Source: Rhodeus uyekii
Lineage: Eukaryota; Chordata; Actinopteri; Cypriniformes; Acheilognathidae
DNA: 64,000 bases
Direction of reading: 5' to 3'
Assembly: GCA_037043235.1 (NCBI GenBank)
Contig: JAWRVZ010000041.1
Span: forward strand, 2,035,001-2,099,000
Part shown: one piece after another, positions 47,180 to 57,896 of the stretch
Position numbering within the stretch: the stretch's first letter is position 1
Layout of the letters: each line of letters starts with the position of its first letter
The notes under the pieces: model-generated
Database searches by the model: none
What the model was told of the DNA's origin: nothing
What the model saw: only the letters and a program-made list of their open reading frames with translations
Made by a program: the position numbers and the translations under genes

Positions 47180-47731
47180 AGAGAGAGGGAGAGAGAGAGG
47201 GGGTAGAGGGAGCGAGAGAGAGAAAGAGAGAGGAGGGGAGGAGGGGGGGGGGGGGTAAGCAAGAGAGAGGAGGGGGGGAAGCAAGAGAGAGAGAGGGGGG
47301 GGCAAGAGAGAGAGAAAGAGAGGGGGAGAGGGAGAGAGGGGGGGAGAGGGAGAGAGAGGGGGGGGGGAGGGAGAGAGAGGGGGGGGAGGGAGAGAGAGGG
47401 GGGGGAGGGAGAGAGAGAGTGGGGGGGGGAGAGAGAGGGAGAGGGAGAGTGTGGGGGGGAGAGAGAGGGAGAGGGAGAGTGTGGGGGGGAGGGAGGGAGG
47501 GAGGGAGGGGGGGGGAGAGAGGGGGAGAGGGAGAGTGTGGGGGGGAGAGAAAGGGGGGGGAGTGGAGGGAGAATTATGATGCACCCCTTGAGAGAGAGAT
47601 AGAGAGAGAATTATGATGCACCCCTCGAGAGTGAGTGAGAAAGAGAGAGAGAGAGAGAAAGAGAGAGGAGGGGGAGGGGGAGGGGGAGGGGGAGGGGGAG
47701 GGGGAGGGGGAGGGGGGAGGGGGGAGGGGGG
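47180..47731. repeat. Polypurine (GA/GGGGA) tract at the nacc1 promoter
   Basis: About 550 bp of almost pure purine on the plus strand, built from GAGA, GGGGGGGAGGGAGAGA and GGGGGA repeats. It is interrupted by a few pyrimidines and two copies of a GAATTATGATGCACCCCT unit. It immediately precedes the probable nacc1 first exon. Polypurine mirror repeats of this kind can form triplex H-DNA, and GAGA tracts are common nucleosome-depleted promoter elements. Confidence 0.9.
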
Positions 47732-47749
47732 AGGGTGCATGCTCGGGCG

Positions 47750-47936
47750 TTCAGACGGGGTTGTTTTATCGTGATCGGTAACTCTGTGCTCTAACCGGGG
47801 TGACAAAATGATGCACCCCTCGATTATTCTGCGCTCGGGTGTTTTGCCTGTGCGTTCGCGATGAATGGCTGCCCGTAGAGAGAAAGAGTCTTGACTCCTC
47901 CATTGAAACACTTTCCAGCGGATTGCAATCGAGGGG
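47750..47936 (+). other. nacc1: Probable non-coding first exon of nacc1
   Basis: A GC-rich segment follows the polypurine tract and ends with a strong donor (GAGGGG then GTGAGT) at 47936/47937, the best match for a 5' UTR exon that joins the acceptor at 51222. It contains short upstream ORFs: an ATGATG at 47808, and an ATG (ATGAATGGCTGCCCGTAG) that ends after five codons. These could dampen translation. The transcription start is not determinable. Confidence 0.5.
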
Positions 47937-48784
47937 GTGAGTATTTTAATGCGTGCACGAGAGGGTCATGCCACTTTGAGTGGGGGTCAAGGGGCAATCA
48001 CGTGGGTTGCACAAGGGGTCGCTTTAGTTATTGTTGTGGCACGGGGATAAGTGAAAATATTTGTTGGATAGGGGGCATTGTTTTGTGAAGGTGTGCAATT
48101 GCTTTAGACGGGGGGGGGGATGGGCTTCCAAAACTTTAACCACTTCAATGACTTGCTGCCTGGAGCTTGATTTATGATGCATCAATACAGATGTTTATAT
48201 TTTCTAACTTTTTAGCCATGCATAACATCGCGTGCAACGTTAAAACTTGTTTGTGGAGGATGAGGCGTTATGTGCATTGCTTTCAGACGTCAAGTGGTTA
48301 ATGGTGTCTTGTCTCGCGGATCGGTGTGACTCGCCCCCCAGTTGCTGCATTTGTCCCGGGATGACCTGTTGATGTCGGGAAAAGATGTAGTCGAGCCCCC
48401 TTCCCTTTCCTCCAAAATGGAGTAGAATTTAACCACAGAATATTTTATGTGAAATCCAATGATTGCGCTCCGTGCATAGAAATATGACTACTTAAGAAAG
48501 TATGCGGTGGGAGAACAATAATAATAATGCATGCATATGATATGGTTGCTGCTGGACGAATCAAAACGTTCTGGGTATGATATTCTGGTATGTGCATGAC
48601 TGTAATTGAGCCCGACATCGCATAGCATTGCTCTGGCACCGAGGGAGCGAGAGAAACGGATGTGGGCTTCTCAATAATTCATCTATCACACTATTTTGGT
48701 GACAGTATTTTTGAGGGCTGAGTAGCTTTTAGCTCTTTGGGTCGCAGTATCAAGTGAGGAAACCAGGAAATTGGGGTATTATAT

Positions 48785-48940
48785 TGTATTGCCCCCCACT
48801 CCTCCCCCGGGGCCCGTGCCAACCCCGGAGCTCGTGTCCAGCTGGGCAGCGGCGCGGGCACACGCTCTCACCGGGTACCGCAGCCCTTCCGCGGCCGCAC
48901 ACATCACAACAACACCGGCGCCCGGCTCTCACTGTGAGAT
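48785..48940. promoter_or_regulatory. CpG-rich block inside nacc1 intron 1
   Basis: A strongly GC-rich island containing GCGGCCGC, in otherwise AT-rich intron, about 850 bp after the presumed first exon. It may be an internal promoter or alternative first exon; no coding frame with conserved motifs is seen. Confidence 0.35.
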
Positions 48941-50244
48941 CGCAAACTATTGCTAATTTATTACGTTTATGCCTGCAATTAAAACTGTTGTTATTATGCC
49001 TTTGGGAAATAGTGCTGTGCGAGAGATACTGAACAGATAGTCTGTGTGAATTCACGGCGTTTTTGCTTCATAGCTCGTGAACTGCGGTCAGTAATCGGCA
49101 GTCTAAAGTGCGAGTTTACTCTTATACTAAGTTTAAAAGAATTTTGATCCGTTTCTTAAAATGTGATTGCTAGAAGCTAAAGGACTAGCTTTAACCCTTT
49201 ACATTTGGATGGTACAATCCGAAAAAAATGAACTATGCCTACTGTTTGCAAAATACTAGTTACATTTATGCTGGTCGTAATAAATTAATATGTTGCATAA
49301 TATCAATAAACCAAAGAATCTTTCTAACATTAAATTGTTTTCTAACATTAAAAGAGACATTATTTCAGAATTTGATAATTTAATGTATGATTGTGTGTAT
49401 AATATAATATTATATGTGTGTGTGTGTGTGTATTTTAAAGGAATGTAAACGGATGTTTCTTTAGCAACAAGATTGTGGTGTGCCACCGTGAATAGTTTTA
49501 CTGCTCAGCCAGACAAATCTTTAATTTGCATTATACATGCATGTCTCCTCCTGATCAACCTTTGCACAGAGACACAAAGCAAGACGTCTGAGTGAAATTA
49601 CTCAGTACACTGGGGGATTTTTGATCAAACTGTCAGGTACTTTTTAGTAGTTGCGTTTTAATTCTCAAGAATATCCTGTGATGATGAACATTGAATTTTT
49701 GACAAGAATTCTGAGATACAAGTTTTAAAAGTGTTGAGCTTATTTATATAAGCAGACTGAATGAAGGTAAGGATGGTAAACAATGTACATAAAAATAACT
49801 GCACTTAAATTTGAAGAGTTGTTGGTCATTTAGTGGTTTAGATCAGATCCTAAAATATGTATGATCCTAAAAAGAATAGACTGTAGGATAAATTGTTTAT
49901 GACCTACAGAAAACCTTTGAATCGCCCAAGGAATGTGCTTTAATCTTCAGTTATATTAAGAATGTGTATCAACATTTATTGCTTTTGTTCTTTGTCTAAT
50001 TTCCTGTGGAGGATGTATGTATTTTCTGTTTTATGTTACGGACTTGACTGTCACGGGATGATGTTTGTGAGACTGCACTCGCTAACCTTGGAGCTATAAC
50101 AGAGTAGCTCTGTATCTCCTTGTTTTTATGAGAATTGATGATATACTGCAAATCTGTTTGTTTGTATAGTGATTCCAGAAATCTTTGAAGCTTTATTTAA
50201 GGGACACACAGTTTAAATATATGTGTGTGAGACAACTTGTGAGA

Positions 50245-50700
50245 CTACACTGTCATTCAAATTTTTGGGGTCAGTAAGGTTTATTTATTTAGTAAGGATT
50301 TTTTACATTGATCAAAACTTTCTGTAAAATCCGCTTTGTTACAAGAGATTTTTCTTTTGAACTTTAGTCAGTCATCGAAGACTTCCTGGAAAAAAGTGTT
50401 TTTTCCACAAAAAATTAAGCAGCACAATGGTTTTCAACATGATGATAATAAGAAATGTTACTTGAACACTAAATCAGCATATTATGATTTCTGAAAGGTC
50501 ACGCAACACTGGAGTTATGGCTAATGAAAATTATTTTTTGCCATTACAGGAATAAGTTAAGTTTTAAAATGTATTAAAATAGAAAATATTTAGTTTATAA
50601 TAATATTTCACAATATTATAATTTTTTGACTGTATATTTGATCAAACAAATGCAGCCTTGCTGAGCAATAAAGACTTTTTAATTAAAAATGACTCACTGA
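50245..50700 (-). repeat. Interspersed repeat family B, copy 4 (nacc1 intron 1)
   Basis: Inverted relative to the trmt1 copies. The end TTGGGGTCAGTAAGG and the blocks ATGATGATAATAAGAAATGT and AAATGCAGCCTTGCTGAG are the reverse complements of family B. Ends of the same family recur in man2b1 introns near 33230-33310 and 34600-34720. Confidence 0.6.
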
Positions 50701-51247
50701 CTCAACTTTGAACTGAAGTGTTCAATAAAAAAAAAAGTCCTATTACGTCATGTTGCCTAAACTTTTTTTTTGCTGGTCTTTTTGAAAACAGAACCTTAAG
50801 ATTTTAAATGTGACATTTTGTGATATTCAAACCGTCCTACAAACAATTATAAATTAATAATGATTATTTATTAGTATACCTTTTATCATATCCAATTGGT
50901 GAGATTGTATGTAATTGGAACCCCTTTCCACATTTCCCACACTGATTTGGTGAGAATCATTCTGTGGAATTGATATCGTAAAAAATTTATTAAACGACAA
51001 CGATTATTAGAAACCTAACATTAAATAATCGAAATATTCAAAAATGATCATGCAAGGGCTTGGAATGTATATAAATTAAATTTGTGTATGAAAACAGGCC
51101 AAATATTATGGGAATCTGCAGATATTTTTGCATAATAACATTGATGTGTATTCTGTACAGGACTGCCCATTGGTCATTATATAATTGAGGTGAAAAATAA
51201 CAAGCGTTTTCCGTTTTCACAGACTCTGTAGTGCTGAGCTTTACGAT

Positions 51248-54092
51248 ATGGCTCAGATGCTGCAGATGGCGATTCCCAACTTTGGCAACAATGTCCTGGA
51301 GTGTCTTAATGAGCAGAGGCTTCAGGGTCTGTACTGCGACGTGTCCGTGGTGGTGAAGGGTCACACATTTAAAGCCCACCGGGCAGTGCTGGCTGCCAGC
51401 AGCTCCTACTTTCGTGATTTGTTCAACTCAGGAAGTAAGAGCTCTGTAGTGGAGTTACCACCAGCGGTTCAGCCTCAGAGCTTCCAGCAGATCCTTTCCT
51501 TCTGTTACACCGGTCGGCTTAGCATGAACTTGGGCGATCAGTTTCTCTTAATGTACACAGCAGGATTCTTGCAAATTCAGCAGATTATGGAGAAAGGCAC
51601 AGAGTTCTTCCTAAAGGTTAGCTCCCCAAGTTGTGACTCACAGGGTCTTCACACGGAAGAAACGCCCCCCTCTGAACCCCAGAGCCCTGTTACTCAAACT
51701 GGGAGTGGGACCGTAGGAGGGTGTGTGGTCACCACTGCAACGGCTCGACCTGCTTCTTGTCTCACACCTCTTCCATTGATGTCAAGGGTGAAGACAGAGC
51801 AGCAACCTCAGGCCCAGCAGCCCCAACAAGAAGCATCATCATATTCAGTGGTTTGCACTCCGGTTGCAAAACGTCTTTGGGAAGGAAGTAGCCGTGAAGG
51901 AGGTGGAGGATCAGGAGGAGGTGGTGGAGGAGGAGGAGGAGGTATGAGGAAAGCAGCCCGGTATTCGCAGGAGGCAGCACGGGGGGGCGTTGGTGGGGCA
52001 CCACCTCAAAGTGCAGCTTTGTTGGGTGGAAGCGGTGCCACTAATAGCAACAGCAACAACAATAACAACAACAGCAGTAGCACACCGGAAGGCACCAGCC
52101 CAGGAACCCCCAGCATGTACACCAGTGACTCACCAATCTCTTACCACGATGATGATGAAGAAGAGGAAATTGCAGATGAAACGACAGAAGAACAGTACAG
52201 ACAAATCTGTAATATGTACACTATGTACAGCATGCTGAATGTAGGGGCAACGGGTAAGAAAAGATGACTACAGTTTCATTTAATTGACTAATTGTTAATA
52301 CCTATCTGTTAAATTTATTGACTGACACTGCTGATAGACTTTGGTATGTAGTGTAATTGTGGGAAATAAAGTGGCCCATGTATCGAGCCCTGAGGAACTC
52401 CATTAATAGAATTATTGTAAAGTAAGTACGTATATGCACTTTTATAGTTTATTTAACCATGACAGAGAATGTAAATCAGTGGGGGAGAGATGCATTTGAA
52501 ATTCCGTTCAGTTCAGTTAAAATTTATTTGTCTACAGTTTGGTAGTCAATGTAAGCTCTTGTAATATTTTTCCCCTTTGCAATCTTGGTTCAGCCAGTGA
52601 ACGAGTGGAATCGCTACCCGACCACCTCACAGTTGAATCGAGGGGAAGAGGAGTTCGAGTGAGGCAAGATCTGGCCTCTCTTCCCACTGAGCTCATCGCA
52701 CAGATCGGAAATCGCTGTCATCCTAAACTCTATGAAGAAGGTGACCCTGCAGAGAAACTGGAGCTAGTAACAGGCACCAGTGTTTTTATTTCACGTGCTC
52801 AGCTGATGAACTGCCACGTTAGTGCGGGCACACGCCATAAAGTGTTGCTCAGGCGGCTCCTGGCTGCCTTTTTTGACCGGTGAGTGAAGTTTTGGACTTT
52901 TGCTGTATTCTGCAGACAATAAACCAAAAAAAAATGTTGCAATAAGTATTCAAAGAAATAGTTCACCCCAAAATAAAAATTCTGTCATAATTTACTCACT
53001 CGTATGACTTGTTTAGCATAATTTCCAAGTTTTATGGGAATTTCCTTCCCCATTGAATGTTAATGGTCATATGGGTTTAGAATTGCATAAGGGTTTAGTA
53101 ATAATCTTTAATAGTAAATAAGATTAATATATTATTAATGGAAAATTGAACAATTGTTTTAGGGATTTAAAAAGTGGCTTTTGTAAACAATTTCAGTTTG
53201 TAGAAGAAACTAACGGTCCACTAACAGTTTGCGTGAACAGTACTTTCTTGATCCCATTTGCCCTTGCAATCTACAGGTCAGATTCTGTGTTACTGTACTT
53301 TAAAGTGTGTTTTGAACCACCCTTTTCTGTTATTCCTGTAGAAGCACTCTTGCAAACAGCTGTGGAACAGGCATCCGGTCCTCCACCAATGACCCCAACC
53401 GCAAGCCACTTGACAGTCGAGTTCTCCATGCTGTTAAGTGTAAGAGCTGTGTTGATGCTGATGGGTTGTGATATAATATTTTTAATTGCTGAAACATATG
53501 AGCTATTTCTATGAACCAAGCATAGAAATATGCATGGCACAGTCTAGTTGAATTTTTAAAGTCGCTATGAATTTCATCTATTTTGTAAAAGCATGTTATA
53601 GATGTTATTGTGAATGATTGATTCATCCATGTATTCATATATTTTTACCTCAATGTCATAATTGATCATCAACTCCAATCATGTAGTTCACTTAAACCCC
53701 ACCCTTCCACACACACGTGTAAAAAGGTAATGGAAAAACTAATGATAGTAAAAAAAGTAATGTTTTTGTTGTCCTTTTTATCTCCAGTTTACTGCCAGAA
53801 CTTTGCTCCTAGTTTCAAAGAGAGCGAAATGAACGCGATCGCTGCAGACATGTGCACAAACGCACGCCGCGTGGTACGCAAGAGCTGGATTCCGAAACTG
53901 AAGCTTCTGATGGCAGAGAGCGACGCTTATGCCAACTTTCTTCCGGACGCTGCCAAAATGGAGTCTGACGGCTTAGGAGTGGAGCATGCTTTTGAAACGG
54001 GATCCCTGGAAGGCGGTACAGCCTCTGATTCTGGCCAGTCGTCTACAGATGCCCTGCAAGGTGTAAGCGGGGACGGTAGCAGCCTGTTTTAG
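51248..54092 (+). CDS. nacc1: Nucleus accumbens-associated protein 1 (NACC1), BTB-BEN factor, 564 aa
   Basis: Nuclear transcriptional regulator; the BTB domain dimerises and recruits co-repressors and the BEN domain binds DNA or chromatin. Coding exons: 51248-52253, 52594-52879, 53342-53439, 53788-54092 (1,695 nt, in frame). BTB is about residues 15-125 (LQGLYCDVSVVVKGHTFKAH, LSFCYTGRLSMNL). A linker with poly-Gly (about 218-232), poly-Asn and an acidic run follows. EEQYRQICNMYTMYSML precedes exon 3. The BEN domain is about 358-470 (VRQDLASLPTELIAQIGNRC, NCHVSAGTRHKVLLRRLLAA). The C-terminal part contains ESEMNAIAADMCTNARRVVR. Somewhat longer than human NACC1 (527 aa), mostly in the linker. 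The acceptor at 51222 places the ATG 25 nt into exon 2. Reading through the donor at 52253 would add only a few residues, ending GKKR. A duplicate (ohnolog) is possible in teleosts. Confidence 0.96.
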
Positions 54093-54997
54093 TGAGTAAC
54101 ACTACCATGGTTCAGCTATTCTTTCCCTTCCACTCCTCAATCGTCTCACCCTTGCGGAGTCGAGAAGTGTATCTTTATGAAGACTGTTGTTGAACCCCCC
54201 TTAAAAATTTGGTAATTTTTATTTCCCTGTAGATTTCGTTTTTTTTGATTGTACATTGTGGGCCCTCCTCTCCATACAGCAGAAACACACATTCCCGAAG
54301 AGGAGGGACATTTGGGGTGATCTGAAGGGGAAATGGTGTCTGGAAGCTCCTATCCAGTCTGAGAACACTGGCGTGATTCTGAATGTATCTTTTTGGAGAA
54401 TCCAGAAAGTTAATGTTGCTGGACATAAGATTGTATTCATCTGTTAATATTTACTAGCTGTATATCTGCTTTTTGGGACCCATTTCCTCTTCCTGCACCA
54501 ACACCCCTAGGCACCTTTTTCTTTTAAATGCTTTTATTTGTCATTTTTTGCCAACTTTTCCATCATTTGTCTTGCCAAGCATCCCAAGAGAAGCTTATGT
54601 CATGATTTGTGATATGAATTTGTAGGAGGCGGATGAATCTTTTTTGCTATACCTGAAACTACTGTCGTGTTTTGATGTTGATAGAGAGGATCTGTGCAAG
54701 ATTCTCACCTTTTGAATTAATGAATAGTGAATTGTTGTCCACATGTTTTTTGCATTTGCGAAATCCAAAATCTATTTGAATCATTTTATTTTGGTATATT
54801 ACCAAGGCTTAATATTGTTACTTTGGTAGGTTTAATCAGAACAGGTTTTTACTGTCAAATTCCTGCATAGAAAATCCTAAAACGTTCCCACAAGCTTAAA
54901 AATCATAAAGGCCTGTTACATTTCTCTTTATGTCCTTCGTAGTTTTGTATCGATGGCGTCTGTGTGATGTGTAAACGAGTGTGTATGGTGGCTGCAG

Positions 54998-55174
54998 ATG
55001 GTAGTTTTTGATGTGCTGTATCTCACAGCTGACTGCTTCATGCACCTATCGTATAAGTGCGGCGCATCCTGCCGCATGGCGCATTCTGACATGCTACGCC
55101 TCAGCGCCTCTGACAGAGATGCACTAAACGCTCTGATGAAGTGGGCCGAGTGGAGTATTAGAGATTGGCACTGA
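54998..55174 (+). other. 58-codon GC-rich ORF in the nacc1 3' region
   Basis: An ATG-initiated frame runs 58 codons to TGA and reads MVVFDVLYLTADCFMHLSYK ... MKWAEWSIRDWH. It is clearly richer in GC than its flanks and rich in Cys, Met and Trp. The frame is open for 13 codons upstream, and the ATG follows a weak acceptor-like GGTGGCTGCAG. It matches no family I recognise. It may be a short coding exon, a conserved 3' UTR element or chance. The opposite strand is also open (87 aa), which weakens the coding argument. Confidence 0.25.
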
Positions 55175-56638
55175 ACGGGCATCAGTGCCACAGCTATAGT
55201 GGCTCCAAACCACTAAAGACTCTTTTGTAGTCTTCTTTTTATGTGGATTTGTTTCTTTCTTGATGGTTTTGGGTTTCAGTAAGAGAAGTTTTTGAAGTCC
55301 GTATTCGCAATAAAGAGCTGTTGTAACCCCAGGTTCGTGTCATTTAAAAAGTGTAGTTGCACCCGTATGTGTTAAAATTAGATTTCCAAAGCATGACCTG
55401 CATCTTCAGGCGTTTTAAGCACACTTATGTTATCCTGTAATGGTCTCAAGATCCACCCAGTCCAAAAGCATGACAAAACAATTTCACCTAAAAAACGATA
55501 TTATTAGCACATATAGCCCTTTTATTTGTGGGGTTTTTAATGTTTACATTTATTTTTACCGCTTTACTCTTTAAAAAAAAAATAAAAAATCTGTCATTTA
55601 ATTTATAAAATTTTGTGTGTGGATTCCAGTCATTCCAATAGGAATAGACGCAACTGGGAGTTTCACTTTAGGGTGCGAAATTACGAAAATTTCATGCAAT
55701 TTTGCCGCACTGACCAACTGAAAGCTGCTTGGTTGTGCTTATCTATGCTATTATTATTTTTGATATTGTGACCACTCTTTAATTCTTTGAAATGCAAAAG
55801 AAGATATTTAAAAAAATGTTGATATCACTCCAAATAGTTTTGGCAATCATTGATTGGAAATTGCTCAGAATATACAATAATAAAGCATTAAAACGATCAT
55901 GTAATTATAAAATCATAATAATTTTGGTTGAATGATCTCTTTAAGTGATATTTTTAAACCCATTTACTTAGACATTTCATGGAAGAAAAGGACAAAGGCA
56001 AGTTTTTTTTGTTTTTTTTTTGTGCAGTGGGCCAGGGTAAAGAAGAATTTTACCTCTCGGCCACGTGGTACGATCCTAAGAGACTGCACCAAGTCTTAAT
56101 CACAGTAAGATAGGATACGAATGAGATATTTGCACCGAAAACTGAGCTGGATTGTTCAGCACTGCCTTGGAAAGTTGGTGCCTTGGAGTCTTGCACAACT
56201 AGTCTGCGACACAGGAAGAAATTATAGGAAGGGAGGGCACAAAATGCCTGGATGAGTCTGTATGCATATTTTTTTATTTTAATTTCCATTTTTGGAGACA
56301 CACGTGCTAATGCCTGTGCTTTCATGCGAAGAGGCCGACAGGAAAGCGAGAGCCAAAGGCTTGCTCTTTCTGTGCGTGCATTTATGTAAACGTGCTCAAA
56401 TGTGTGTACGTCTGGTTTTTGTGTGCCAAATGCATGTCTGAGAGAGTGCGCGTGGGTGGTGTTGGTGTTCGACTGTGGAATATGTGCATTGTGTGTGTAT
56501 GCTGATGGATGGGTGGGTGGATGGTATGTGTGTATGCAGAGATCAGAGAGCTCTGTTTGTTTTCGTCTGACTCAGAGAGGGAGACATACAGTGCAGACGC
56601 AAGCAGAGAGGGGAGGGAATGGTGAGGAGATGGATCCT

Positions 56639-56639
<1 letters not shown>

Positions 56640-56675
<36 letters not shown>
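56640..56675. repeat. CA microsatellite in the nacc1 3' region
   Basis: About 18 CA units. Confidence 0.95.
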
Positions 56676-56676
<1 letters not shown>

Positions 56677-57597
56677 GCTTAAACGCACAACTGGTGCAGT
56701 GAGCCATTTCCCAAATGAAGGCATCAAACGGTACGCTTTGATTAAACCAACATCAGCCTGCATTGAATCCAATCTGGTTTGCTCCATTGGTTTTGTTTCA
56801 TTAATTGTAGAGTTAGCATGAAAACAAAATTGATTCTTTTTAATACACGTTTCTGGGGTCTCATGTCATGACATTTTAGTGTTGACGGGTTTTTTAGACG
56901 CACAAATTACCTTATATATATTTTTTTTTTAGTAAAATGAAAAGGTGTCAGATTTATAAAACCATACATTTGCGTGAACTTTTCCAATTTATCTCCTTGA
57001 AATAACCATGTATGGAATGTACAAAGCTTTTATTATGCATAGCCTCATGTGTATGCAATTTACATATGCATATTATTACGCAGATAATATCTTCCTACTG
57101 CATTTAAAGTCGGCATGAAATCTATTTTCAAAATGGATATAATAGATCTTATTGTGAATGATTCATCCATGCATGTTAGAAGTGATTTCATTTGTTTTTT
57201 GCTTGGAAAACATATCATGCACATTTCAATGTCTATTTTGTGCTTTTACAACATTTATTCATGAGGCTCCTGCTGTTATTGTGAATGATTTCTGTGCATG
57301 CTATTCCAAAATGACACGCTTATTTTTATCATTTTCAATGGAATGAAAAAAATTTGCTTTGAAATAACTTTGTTTCCAAAACCTTTATGTTAGTTAATGC
57401 ATCCTCTTTACGGTCGGCCTTCAGATTTGCTTTTTCATTTGCCTCCAGTTTTGGTGTAGAACAACCATTTTTAACGATCCAATCATATTCAAATCAAGTC
57501 AAATCCTGCCTTACATTTTGGTTTCTTAGTAAATATGTTGTGGAATTAAAAAGGTTTGTGAATGCCACTTTAAGACTGTATTTGGGTTGCAAATTTA

Positions 57598-57896
57598 AAG
57601 GGATAGTTCAACCAAAAATGAAAATGCTTTCATCATTTACTCACCCTCATGTTATTCCAAACCTGTATGAATTTCTAACCTTCTGCTAAACACACAAGAT
57701 GTATTGAAGAACATTGGTAACTAAACGTTTGATAGTAGCCTTTGACTACCATAGTATGGAAGAAGTAAAAGTCAATTGCTACCGTCAACACTTTGGTTAC
57801 TAACGTTCTTCAAAACATGGTCTTCTGTGTTTTAGCAGAAGAAAGAAATTGAAGGTGAGTAAATGATGACAAGAACTTTTTTGGGTGTACTATCCC
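57598..57896. mobile_element. MITE with long inverted ends, downstream of nacc1
   Basis: The left end AAGGGATAGTTCAACCAAAA with CATCATTTACTCACC mirrors the right end GGTGAGTAAATGATGAC with TTTTTGGGTGTACTATCCC. This is one of the most common short families in cyprinid DNA; degraded copies occur at 3160-3330, 19033-19390 and 52945-53045. Confidence 0.7.

Noticed and set aside
47165..47911. 248-codon Pro/Ser/Leu-rich minus-strand ORF
   Set aside because: It is the translation of the complement of the polypurine repeat tract; low-complexity repeats stay open by chance and no domain is present.
54928..55191. 87-codon minus-strand ORF in the nacc1 3' region
   Set aside because: It overlaps the plus-strand 58-codon frame and has a less protein-like composition; at most one of the two can be coding and neither is proven.
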